Shown here one piece after another: positions 38,063 through 49,300 of a stretch of DNA of 64,000 nt. The position numbers were made by a program, and so were the translations under genes. Origin of the DNA: Diphasiastrum complanatum (lineage: Eukaryota; Streptophyta; Lycopodiopsida; Lycopodiales; Lycopodiaceae); NCBI GenBank assembly GCA_029204225.1, contig CM055095.1:60404540-60468539 (forward strand), written 5' to 3'. Numbering within the stretch: position 1 is the stretch's first letter; each line of letters begins with the position of its first letter. The notes under the pieces are model-generated. The model worked only from the letters and a program-made list of their open reading frames with translations. It was not told where the DNA came from and ran no database searches.

Positions 38063-38916
38063 GTTGCTACATCCGGTGGTTACGTCCAGGTCATATGAAT
38101 GGTGCTTCAGAAGCTGTTGAGCTTTCAAGCTCCAGAACTAAAGAAAATATCATGCCACGCTACTAGTGTGTCACCTACATTTTTTAATGTTACACATTTC
38201 TAACAATTTCCATGCAATTTCTATCTTATTGAAATTTGGACGATCACAATTATCTTTTTGTATCTGTTAGAGCTTGGTTAATTTCACAATCCTTTTAGAC
38301 AGGCAACCTAACCTTGCTCCTAGGTTGCTTAAGCCCAGCCCAGTTTTTTGGTAACCTGTTTGTTTCTTGTGTTGAGTACAAGATCCCTTCAACCTGGTGA
38401 AATCTGTCGCACATGTTGAAGCAGCGGCAATACCGTTGTCAGAAGAGGCAATTTTGGTGCTTATGATGGCCTTTACTTGTAATACTATCATGGAGGTATG
38501 TTCCATGAATAGAGTAAATTCTAAAATAAAGAGAGACATTGATCATTGAGGGAGAGAGTTAAAATAGCAATGATCGACTTATATAGTGCTTTCTTATTTC
38601 GACGACACCATGTGTGTTCAGTTCTAGAATTATCGGGCCGTCTTTCTTTTACGAGCCCTTTGAGTGCTTTTAGGAAACTTTATCTTTGTACTTGCTTATC
38701 AGTTGAATATACAGTTTGTGGAAAGCAAATTTTGTTGTCTTGTCTTATTGCACTTGGCGTTGTGCTGTGGTGATTAATCCGGTCAAGTTTTAAACTGTTT
38801 TCTTAAATTCTATGTGAATGCAGTGATTTGAGATTTTTAGTACTATGGGAATGGTTGTTTTTTAGTATGATTTAGTAAAAGACATTTTTTATTTTTGCCT
38901 GGGCATTATTTTCATG
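38063..38916. other. No recognisable gene
   Basis: May include worn 3' parts of the AP2 pseudogene. Nothing else is seen. Confidence 0.4.
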
Positions 38917-39078
38917 CCAAGACGTGACCCAGGCCACTTTGACCAAGTCAAATGGGCTTGGGTCACACCTTGGTGTGAAAATCACGCCAAGGCATGACCT
39001 AGGCCACTTTGACCATGGTCAAACGGGCTAGGGTCATGCTCTGGCGTGAAAATCATGCCAAGGTGCGACCCAGGCCAT
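38917..39078. repeat. Tandem repeat of about 70 bp with internal dyad
   Basis: Two and a half units of ATGCCAAGACGTGACCCAGG, CCACTTTGACCAAGTCAAAT, GGGCTTGGGTCACACCTTGG, TGTGAAAATC. Within each unit CCAAG..TGACCCAGG and its near complement make a hairpin. Confidence 0.8.
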
Positions 39079-39447
39079 TTTTATCAAACAAACAAAATCA
39101 AATTCTAAATTCTAAGAATAATCACATCAAGTAATTACAACAGATAATTAGGAGAGTTGACAAGAAAAAAACGACAAAGTCTTTATTCACATTCGGTCCA
39201 TTTCCTTCAGAGAAAACTTAAGATTTTCTGATAGCTTTGCTGATGACATTACTAGTTTTAACATTTCTAATGCTAATTTTAGAGCATCACTCTCATTCTC
39301 ATAAGGGCCAAATAAACCCGAGAGAATGAGTCGGATCTTGAATCAAGGGCATAAATCATTCAAAATGGCTTTTCAGAGGACGCAGCAAGCCTTTGGCACT
39401 GATGGGGATAACTTACCTCTCCAATGTGCTTGGAGAGCACTTTGCAT

Positions 39448-39985
39448 TTAAGAAACTCCATCGGTCCATTTTGGATTGTACTTGTTGTTGAAGCAGAAAA
39501 TAAAGTTGTTATGCAAGCTCCCAATGTAGTGGGCCAGAGACTTATCTAGAGTTCCTACTTCAGCTTTATCCCGAACGTCGCCCCTTCGCATAACAAAATC
39601 ATCAATCTCCATTGTGTCCTGCATTTGGTTCAAATTATTGCAAAATAAGTATAATGACGACAAACAAACATAACAAAAACACACAAGTTGAATTGTTGGG
39701 TCAAACTTGCTTGGTCCCTTCATCAAGTGACTGATAAATCTATTGAGATGAGCAATAAAGGGTCTATGTCCTTTCCACATATAACTAAGCAAGTTATATG
39801 GAATCCACATGATAGTTGACCCAGGAATTTGTACAATATACGGCTTCAAAGTTTCATTTGTATACTCACTCACATACATGAATGCATCCACATTAGCCCG
39901 TAGAGTGGCAAGCGTGTCTATTCTACTGGTGAACATACAATAAATACGGTCTAACTGATCTGGAAATTGTGTGGGGTAACTCTAT
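39448..39985 (-). CDS. Hypothetical two-exon fragment downstream of the RAG1-like relic
   Basis: Two open stretches on the minus strand join through a 66-base GT/AG intron (39,619-39,684): FPDQLDRIYCMFTSRIDTLA, TLKPYIVQIPGSTIMWIPYN, then after the intron DTMEIDDFVMRRGDVRDKAE and a TAG at 39,448. Joining keeps the frame. I recognise no domain. A mildly hydrophobic stretch with two Trp (MWIPYNLLSYMWKG) is notable. It follows the transposase-like relic on the same strand by about 290 bases, so it may be another part of that element or an independent gene fragment. Confidence 0.4.
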
Positions 39986-40273
39986 TTTAGAAGAAGACAT
40001 TGTAATGCAACAATAAACACTTATTTACCAGCAAATTATTAGTCTAATTGCACGACACAAGTTAAACTACGAGGGAAGAAATTTCAACAGAGCAAGAAGT
40101 GACAACAAGTTGAGAACTCACACTCTTATATAGAGGGACGTGTTTCCAAAAATAGATATTTTTATAAAACAAAATAAAACAATTTTTATTTATAACAACA
40201 ATCCAATTAGTTAATAATATTGATCACAAAAGAATATTCGAAAAACAATCTAACATAAATTGTTTCTACTCCA

Positions 40274-42975
40274 TCACATCAGTTTTTGTTGCTTCTCTGG
40301 CATTGTTTTCCAAAACAATGGATGTTGGTGGCCTCGGCATCCATCTATTTCCAACTTGGACTCTAGACATCCTCCATTCTTGATGTCTTGTTTAGGCTTA
40401 GAGGATTGCCATGCGGTCTTTCTAATTGAATTTGAATTGGAGATCATTGAACTCAACTCTTCAGTTCTTGTGTTTTCAAAGTGTCCTCGGCCCAAAACTC
40501 CTCTGTAAAACCATTGGAATATCTCAACCAATACATTACTAAGACCCTTTCCTCTACCATGGCGTGAATTTTTTAAATATGCAGCCTTTGCCCTGTAATG
40601 ACTCTTCTCCATCCCTTGCGTATTCCAGATAGCTAATGATCCATAGGTTTTCTTAAACCAAGATCCATGAGCATAGAAGATGTGCTATTCACATTTGTAT
40701 TAGTTTAAATCTTTATAAATACATAAATACAAAAGTAAAAAATATGATACACACATACCATATAGTGAGTTATGTGTGTTTCTCCCCATGCATAGATCAT
40801 CATTTGAATGAATATTTTGACTTCTCTTGCATATCTATTCAAATCTTCATCTCTCACAATCTTTTTGTTGATAGTTTGTGACAAGGCATCTAATGCTTAC
40901 CGGACCTTAGCACGTGTACTTGTCATGCGAGGATCTGAGCCAATATTTGTTGTGCATTGACATATTTTCTTCCAGTACTCCCATTCAACACTGCTTTCAC
41001 GTACATTATGATTTGACAATAAGTGTCTCGCTTTCGCACCATCCATTGAAACGTTTGCTAGAACATCTTGCATTTTTTCACTCATCTCAACGTCTTTGGT
41101 AAGACTCACATGGCCCCCATGCAATCTCATATCGGATAAAATTATCTCTAGACTTCTAATGCTAACATCTGCTCTTGATTTGGGCTGCACATTCCATGCG
41201 TAATAACAATGCAAAAGTAATAATTTGTCCAATATTCGTAATTCACCATGCAATGTGCAAAAATGGACTCTTTCGAGAGGAACGTTCAACACAGGACTCA
41301 AAGCTTTGTCTAGATTGTGCTAATTGGTGCAAGATGCTGGTTGCAATTCAAAATACTTTTGTTTCGCCCAAATTCAAGCATACAATATATGCAAAAATGC
41401 TTTGCATTTGCACCGAGACCACAACTGTACATGAATTTCAAGGTCTTCAAATCAGCAGCTAGGTGCCATTCTACAACAAAGCTTTCTCCTTCAACATTGA
41501 GCAATTTGCCTTCATTTTGTGCATGTATTATCTTAGATATACTATGTTTTTCAAATAGCCACTTCAATATTTTGTGAGACTCCTTAGGAACTTCAAATAC
41601 AGTTATCCACCATATGTGATTTTCGGATTGCATACTAAATTCTACAATAACTTCCGCCAAACTGTTACAATTCACGGTTCATCAAGGTGATTGTCAAGTT
41701 TATGCCCTTTTACGATTTCCGCTTCATCCAACTTAATATCAAATATAATTTTACCTCCGCAATTTGTAAAACAAAATTTCCATTATGATGACATATCAGT
41801 TGAAGAGAAGCATACAATTGAAAACTGGAATCTACAAGAAATGTTCTTACCATTTGTTTTAACTTCATAATGTCCGGGCTTGGACCTTTTCCAGATCTAA
41901 TAATATATTGTTGCCTTGATGATAATGAAAACAAGTCGGAGGTCCTTTCTTCTTATTGGCTACTATAAATTAATCCTCAATATGCTGAAATTCTCCTAAC
42001 TTAGAGAGCAAAATCGAATTGCATTCTCATTTGGCAGATTCAACAAGTTTATAAGTACTAGTAATTAACCCATTTTTGTTAGAGCGTTTCATATACTTCT
42101 TTAAAGCTCTATACCCCTTGCGACTCACACCTCCTTGGTCACATGTGTACACCATCTCTTTAACATTTGGATTTGGCTTGAACTTGTCGACTAGCTTTTT
42201 CGCAATTCTCAAGCAAATTGGATCACTTGTTTCATCTTCCACAATTTTAATCAAATATTTACCCTTCAGAAAATGTTTCATATATTTTTCGACAATAAAA
42301 TCTTTTCTAACCATATTTTTCAAAAACTCTTTTGTGTCCCTCATACATCTTTTACTGGCACCAACACCTGGTGTCAAAGCTTCTAGTTTCTGTCTCTTAG
42401 TGTTTTCATTTTGTGCTTGCTAATCCATTGAGACTCTACGCTTTCGTTGTAAGCCATATATTGTCCTCTGAAATATACTGATTGAAGATTGCAATTCTTC
42501 AATTTTTGCGACAAAACTGACAAGCTCTATTTTCAAACTGTTTATCTCCTGCTCCAATTTCATATTTATTCCATGCAATGACTTTAAATTGTCATTCATA
42601 CTTAAGGTATAAATGTTTGTTGTATTTGCCAATGTCTCGGCTTGGATTCTTCAAGAATCCATTGCTTGACAATAGCCAAGAAGTCCATTACCACCATTCC
42701 CAACGAACCTTAACAAACTATGTACATTAGAAAATTTAGGAGGAGCATCTACCAGTGGATTGCGGGGGTATAAATCACCTCTTACCCATAGGTCAATATG
42801 TTTTTTGCCTTCTAATCTCCAACAATGCATCTCATATGGATTTTAGTTAACACCCAATGTAGCTTTGGTTGTCACATAATCCTTCTCTAATTTCACATGT
42901 AAGTGATACTTGGTTGTCATCTTGAAGATGTCGAATTTCCCAAAAGAATCTATGTAGAACTTTACAATATACCTT
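40274..42975 (-). pseudogene. RAG1/Transib-like transposase relic, copy 2 (near full length)
   Basis: Longer sister of the relic at 8.48-9.78 kb. Reading downwards: an N-terminal block (IDSFGKFDIFK, MHCWRLEGKKHIDLWVRGDL, RFVGNGGNGLLGYC), a coiled-coil (MKLEQEINSLKIELVSFVAK), a basic block ending YTCDQGGVSRKGYRALKKYM, IIFDIKLDEAEIVKGHKL, VEWHLAADLKTLKFM then CIYCM, ERVHFCTLHGELRILDKL, AWGETHITHYM, an intron of 74 bases (40,685-40,758), and HIFYAHGSWFKKTYGSLAIW NTQGMEKSHYRAK ending about 110 residues later. The Asp, CxxC, H-x4-H and Glu fit the RAG1/Transib core, with 20 residues from the last His to the Glu. Stops near 42,850, 42,650, 42,420 and 42,027 and frameshifts near 41,735 and 41,665 show it is dead. 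Zinc and catalytic roles are inferred from spacing. Confidence 0.68.
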
Positions 42976-43199
42976 AATCAAATGGTGTCAAAGTTCAATG
43001 TGAACTAACCATAATATAAGCTTTATTAGGCATATACTAGCTTCCATGCCTAGGGTCCTATTGTAGTTAGGACAATGAAAGGTCATCCTATACTAACCTT
43101 ACTCTAGTTGTGCTTTATAACTTACCTATTAGTTACCTATTATAGTCTATGCAGATAACCTACACTATTCTATGAAAATGAGACCTACATTAAGGCCTT

Positions 43200-43340
43200 A
43201 ACTCTTGCTCAACTTGTGTGGTAACCCAAGGTAAAGGTGCCATGTAGGATTGATTAGCACTAAATTAATCATGATTATAAAACTTGTTTAGGAAGAGGCC
43301 CTTTTGAGTCCAAAAAGGACCCTAATGTAGAAATTCCGTA
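43200..43340 (+). repeat. Dispersed repeat, copy 2 of 3
   Basis: GGTGCCATGTAGGATTGATT, CTAAATTAATCATGATTATA, TTGTTTAGGAAGAGGCCCTT and TTGAGTCCAAAAAGGACCCT match the second half of the 34.3 kb repeat. Confidence 0.65.
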
Positions 43341-43344
43341 TCAT

Positions 43345-43516
43345 TTCATTCGAGAGAAAGTTTTCTCAAGGAAAGTAATCCTTCAATACTGCTCCACAAC
43401 AGAAATGGTCATAGACATCTTCACCAAAGTGCTTCCCAGGATCAAGCATTAGAAGTTCTTTGACATGTTGAACCTGATGAAGACGCCAAGGCACCAACCG
43501 TGACCTTGAGGGAGAC
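43345..43516 (+). pseudogene. Copia RNase H C-terminal relic with polypurine tract
   Basis: Reads HFIREKVFSRKVILQYCSTT then EMVIDIFTKVLPRIKH, a stop, KFFDML. This is the last part of a copia polyprotein. The TTGAGGGAGAC tract at about 43,505-43,516 is the expected polypurine primer, lying directly before the LTR start TGTTGAAAATTAAG at 43,517. The LTR's far end is not clear. The rest of the element is missing, cut off by the dispersed repeat. Confidence 0.75.
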
Positions 43517-45400
43517 TGTTGAAAATTAAGCCCATTGTTGTCTCCTTGGTGAATGACTAATTTCTATTTCAAGATTCTTCCTGCACGTTTATTGATCTTT
43601 GATCTAGGGTCAGGTGAAACCAACTTTGGTTCTATGTCTGCTCGTCTGATACCTGCAGGAATCACAACTCAAACATCCAAACTATTTGAAGAACATCTAC
43701 AACGGGCTTCCGGCTAATCTCCAACAAAGGGTAACCAATCCTATCATATTTCAAGTTCAAATGATAAGTTCAACAATTTGAAGTCATTGAAGACTTGGCC
43801 ATTTTCAAGGACTTCCAATAACTAGCATTTAGAATAAGTTTGCAGAAACACATTACTTTTTCGATAGTCTGCAGAAATACACTAAGTGTTGCAATAGTCT
43901 ACAGAAATGAACTATGTTTTTCATAGTGTCGGCTTTTCTCGAAATGTGACAGTGTCGATTTTTTCCAAAAAGCAACACTTCAGCATAGTTCAATAGTTAA
44001 ACTATTTTCAACAATGTCAGCTTTTTTGCACTTTCTCTAAAAAGCAATGCTTGCCTTCAACTTTTCGTTTCAACTATTTTGAAAAAGTTAAACTATTTTA
44101 AGGGCACTGTCAGCTTTTTAACGGCACTATCACATTACATTGTCGGCTTTTTAAGGGCACTCTTGACTTTTTCGCAAAATCTTGAAGAGAGAAAAGCCCG
44201 ATAGTCGACTATTCAAGCCCAGGCACTTCCCAAAAAGAAGCGCAGTGAGAGAAAGCCACTTCACGTAAAATGCGAAGTGAGAGAACTTTCGAAGTCCTCA
44301 TCCACGTCAACATTCCCTGATTCATTGACCATATATACTATGTATAGTTGTCACAAAAGCCAAATACTTCCAAGTACAATGGCTTACCTAATTAGGTGAC
44401 AAACATTTACTATAGCTAGTATGGATGCAATCTATAAATGGATCATCCAAGAACACTCTATGTGATGTTCCGTCCATGAGATGAATGATTTTGATCCTTC
44501 CTGTTTCGCCATCATTCTGGTTGTAACTGCTATTTGTTGTGCTTCAGTGTAATATAGTAGCATCACGCTTTTCTATTTGTGTGCAACGTAGATGAATGCT
44601 TGTTGTGATTTGAATGCACTTCATTGTTGTTTGATAGCATTTGCTTACTCACTCTGAGCAGAACATGACTCCTCAATTTTTTATTAGACAATGGCTATCT
44701 CTGACGCCTGAGGAACTCACGCTATCACGCTGCTCTGTCAATCTATTTCAGAACTAAACTTCTGACTAAATCCATTTCCAGTAGTATCACACACAAACCA
44801 TCTCTAATCTCTTCGGTGGACTATACTCATTTTTGTTCTTGTGAGTATAAATTAATTTATAAGATCTTGTTGGGCAATAGAATACTTAAGTTGTGATTAT
44901 ACTTAGACATTCTATTAGACTTTTTTTGCATCTAGTAGCCCACTGTAACGAGAGAGCTGTTCTGCAAATATTCTTGCTCTCTTCTTCGTTTGCGTTCTCC
45001 ATCCTTACATCGCCCCATCACTTATCTCTCATACCATAAGAAAGATCCAAACCCTAAGCATACTACACACAAGAAAACACTCTATACACTAGTAGCCACA
45101 CTAGAGCATAAGCATAGCAAACAAAAGAGATCTCTTCCACCCCCCCCATGGGCACCCTTCTCCCCTCATATAGATGGCAAATGGCACCCTCCAATACACT
45201 ATGGAGTTCCATGCACAACCAATGAGAAAGAGAGAGGCCTAGGGGAGTTAAAGAAATTTCATAAGCTTATGGAAGGTCAAGAGACTTCTTCCATAACCTA
45301 TGACTCTTTGAATGTCTTTCTTGTGGGAGTTTGGAACTCAATGGACACCTTGGAAGTGCACCCTCCTACTAGGTTCCATCCCAAGTTGTGCTTGTATACT
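43517..45400 (+). other. 3' LTR start and downstream non-coding sequence
   Basis: Starts with the LTR of the preceding relic. Short direct repeats TGTC(A/G)GCTTTTTAA(G/C)GGCACT occur near 44,105-44,160, and a TATATACTATG box lies near 44,331. I cannot place the LTR end. An open stretch at 44,990-45,418 has no domain. Confidence 0.4.
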
Positions 45401-46038
45401 TTGGTCCAAGACCAATAAAAAGATATGGTTCAAGGTTGAGGCCCAAGGTTTAGAAAAATAGCCAAAACACCCATGCTAATGGCTTTCTAGCACCTCACTA
45501 GGTTCCATACCTCCGACCAAGGTAGCCCCCAACACTAAATGGACATATAGGGGTCACTAAAGTTCTACTAGTTACATAGGTATGTAATAGACATGCTGGA
45601 TCCACATCACCTCGTAATGCACTCCATCACCCCGTAATGCCCTCAAGATATGTACCACCACTAGGTTCACTCCATGCCGCCTACCTCCAAGTAGGCTTGA
45701 CCTGTCCCTAGGTCACCATCATGCTATCCAAGCCGATCGCCAAAGCATCCCCTGCATCTCCTGGCTCCTATAGCAGTGTCGTCGCTCGCTCTCCCTTGTT
45801 ATGTGCCACTTGACACCATGCCAACACAAGCTCATCCATGAGTCACCGCTCACAGGATCCCGAGGCTACAGTCTTCCTAATCGTACTGAGGTATATGGCT
45901 CTGAGTGACTTTTGCATCATGAATTCCTTGCCATCAGTATCCCCTCCAGTAGATTGCTAGCAAAACACCCATCATGGTGCTTGCTCTCTGATCACACCCA
46001 ATCATGTGATCTCCATCAGCTCTCCAACCTAGAGCTAT

Positions 46039-46336
46039 GACTTCCCTACTATTTATGGATGAGGAAGATGACTCTCTCTCCTCTCTCTAGAAGGTACTTG
46101 ACCCTAGATATTCCCTATATAGGAAAAATAGCTAAAAATGGCTTATATGACCAAAATACATCAAAATGGTCTCATTTTGAAGGGTATGAAGTTTGACACT
46201 TCATCATACTGAAAAAATACAGTAAATAAAAACATTGTGGCCTGGTTCACACGTGTGAAACTCCAGAACCAAAACTATTTACAATTTTAGCCAATTTAGG
46301 CCTCAAACTAGCTAGGAAATGTTGACAATTTTCACA
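46039..46336 (-). repeat. 3' LTR, U3 part only
   Basis: Matches the 5' LTR base for base over 298 positions, including the palindrome TTCACACGTGTGAA and TATTCCCTATATAGGA. Left of 46,039 only a weak echo (TCTCCAACCT at 46,021) continues before similarity is lost. Confidence 0.88.
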
Positions 46337-49300
46337 CTCCCTCTTCAACATTGGATGCTAGTTTCAACATAGTCTTTGAACACATTCCAAGATTAGATCT
46401 ATGCATTAAATATAGGTCCTTTCCCAATGGTTTGGTGAAGATATCAGCCACACACTCCTTTGAAGAGACATGTTGAAGCTCCACCTCTTTGGCAATGACT
46501 TGATCTCTCACAAAATGGTGAGCAATCTCAATGTGCTTGCTCCTTGCATGAAAAACAGGATTGCTTGCCAAGCTTTGGGCTGAAAGGTTATCACAAAGTA
46601 TGATTGGAGTCTTCTCTGGTTCCAGCAAGTGAAGATCCAATAACATCCTCTTGATCCAAAGAATCTCCTTGGTGCATGTTGTTAATGCCTTGTACTCGGC
46701 TTCGGTGGAAGATAGAGAGATAGTTGGTTGCTTCTTTGATAGCCATGAGACCACTCCATCTCCAAGATAGATTGCAAAGGCACTTGTTGACTTCCTATCC
46801 ATTTGATCACCTGCAAAATCTGAATCTGAAAATCCACAAAGGTTAGGTGTAGTACCTCCATACAAGATGCCAAAATCTCTAGATCCCGAGATGTATCTAA
46901 GTACTCTCTTTCCTAGCTTCCAATGAGCCTCACTAGGATCTTGCATAAATTGACTTAGTTTACCAACCACAAAGCTTAGATCAGGTCTTGTGATGGTTAA
47001 CCATATAAGAGATCCTATTAGCTTTCTATAGAGAGTAATGTCCTTGAAGGATCTTTCATTACTTCTTGTAGTTAGCTTTACATTTGATTCCATAGGAGTA
47101 GAAACAACTTTACAATCTTCCATATGAAACCTTTTTAGAATAGAGTTAACATACTTTTCTTGACATATGAATGTAGATTTAGAAGTTCTAATAATCTCTA
47201 TTCCTAAGATATAATGAAGTTTACCAAGATCTTGAATTTCAAACTCTCTTTTGAGTGCCATCTTGATTTCATCTATATCTAGATTGTTACCACCACTTAA
47301 GATAATGTCATCAACATAGATCAAAAGTAAAGTGATATCATTTTCATTCAATCTAAAGTAGAGAGAATGATCATACTCACTCATAACAAAGTTTTGAGAA
47401 AGTAAGAAGGAATTGAGCTTAGCATACCAACTCCTTGGTGCTTGCTTTAGCCCATACAAATTCTTTTGGAGATAGCACACATGATTAGGCTCATCATGTG
47501 AAACATAGCCCTCGGGTTGCTCCATGTAAATATCTTCTTCAAGATCACCATTCAAGAAGGCATTAGTAACATCCATTTGCCACATATCCCAATCATAAAG
47601 AGTTGCAAGAGAGATTAGGATTCGAATAGTTACCATCTTTGCCACGGGTGCAAAGGTCTCATCATAGTCAATACCATATTCTTGAGCATACCCCTTTGCC
47701 ACCAACCTTGCCTTGTACTTGTTGATTGATTCATCTTGATTTGTCTTGATCTTGAAGATCCACTTACAACCAATTGCCTTCTTGTCCTTTGGAAGCTTTA
47801 CCAACCTCCATGTGTTGCTTTTGATGAGTGCTTGATGCTCATGATCCATGGCTTGGATCCATTCCTTCTTTTGAATTGCTTCACCTACACAAGTTGGTTC
47901 ATCAAAAGAGGTAAGAAAAGCAAAGTTAGAGTTGTCCACCACTTGCTTTCCTTTTTCATCATAGGTTAGCCTTGATGGCTTAGCCCTTTGCCTTTGAGTC
48001 TTCCTTGAAGTTTGCTTTGGAGTGGCATCTCCATCTTCATCCAAGACATCTTGCACATCATGATGATTAGTAGGCACATCAACATCAACATCAACAACAT
48101 TGGAAACATTCTCTTCATGAAAGATGACATCCCTACTTATGACAACTTTCTTTGTAGAAGGAATGTACACTTTGTAAGCCTTGCTTACTTCACTATAGCC
48201 AACAAACACACCCTTCTTTGATGAAGGATCTTCTTTAGTTCTATCATCAAGTGTGATATTGACAAAACATGTACATCCAAAGATCCTACAATGCTTGACA
48301 CTCGGCCTTCTACCATAAAGAACCTCATGAGGAGTTTTACCATCCAAGGAAGCACTTGTCCATCTATTACATAGATAGTTAGCACATGCTAAAGCTTCCC
48401 CCCAAAAAGACTTAGCAAGATTAGCATGTAGTCTCATTGCCTTGGCACATTCACAAAGGGTTCTATTCTTCCTCTCGGCCACTCCATTCTGTTGTGGAGT
48501 CCTAGGACTAGACATCTCCCTCTTAATCCCATGTGCTATACAAAAGTCTTTGAACCTATTTGAGGTGTATTCCCCTCCATTATCAGATCTTAAGCATTTG
48601 ATCTTTGTATTGAATTGGTTTTCCATTTCATTCTTGAACTTGACAAATGCAGCAAACACTTCATCCTTACTTTTAAGAAGATAGATCCAAGTATACCTAC
48701 TAAAGTCATCAATGAAAGTTGCATACATCTTTGCCCCACCATTGCTAGTTGTACTAGAAGAATGAATATCAGAATGCACAAGTTGAAAAGCTTCTTTAGA
48801 TCTAGAAGTAGATCTAGAATAAGCAAGTCTATGAGAACTGGACAAGGCACAATGTTCACAAACACTATTGTTTGCAACAAGACTTTTAGGGAGACCAAGA
48901 ACAAGCTCTTTCTTTGCCATTACCTCCAAAGATTTGAAGTTGGGATGGCCCAACCTCTTGTGCCAAACTTCTTGGTTTGTCAATTGCTCCCTAGCCATAC
49001 ATCCTTCATGATTAGAGATCACACATGCATCAAGCTTGAAAAGTTTACCATGCCTCCTACCTTGAGCAATCAAGGATCCACATTTACTTATCAAACATGC
49101 ATCTCCAATGAACTCCACATCAAGTCCTTTGTCAATCATTTGACTTACACTAAGCAAATTCTTAGTGATTGAAGGAATGTACAAAACATTTTCAAGATTT
49201 GCTTTCCTATTTGTTGAAAGGGAAATAGGAATAGTGCCTATGCCTTTGATGTCACATTGACCATCATTTGCAGTGTAGATGATGTTACCTTCTCCCTCAT

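Noticed and set aside
44990-45418. Open frame of 142 residues
   Set aside because: Pro/His/Lys-rich, without domain or homologous signature, between LTR fragments.
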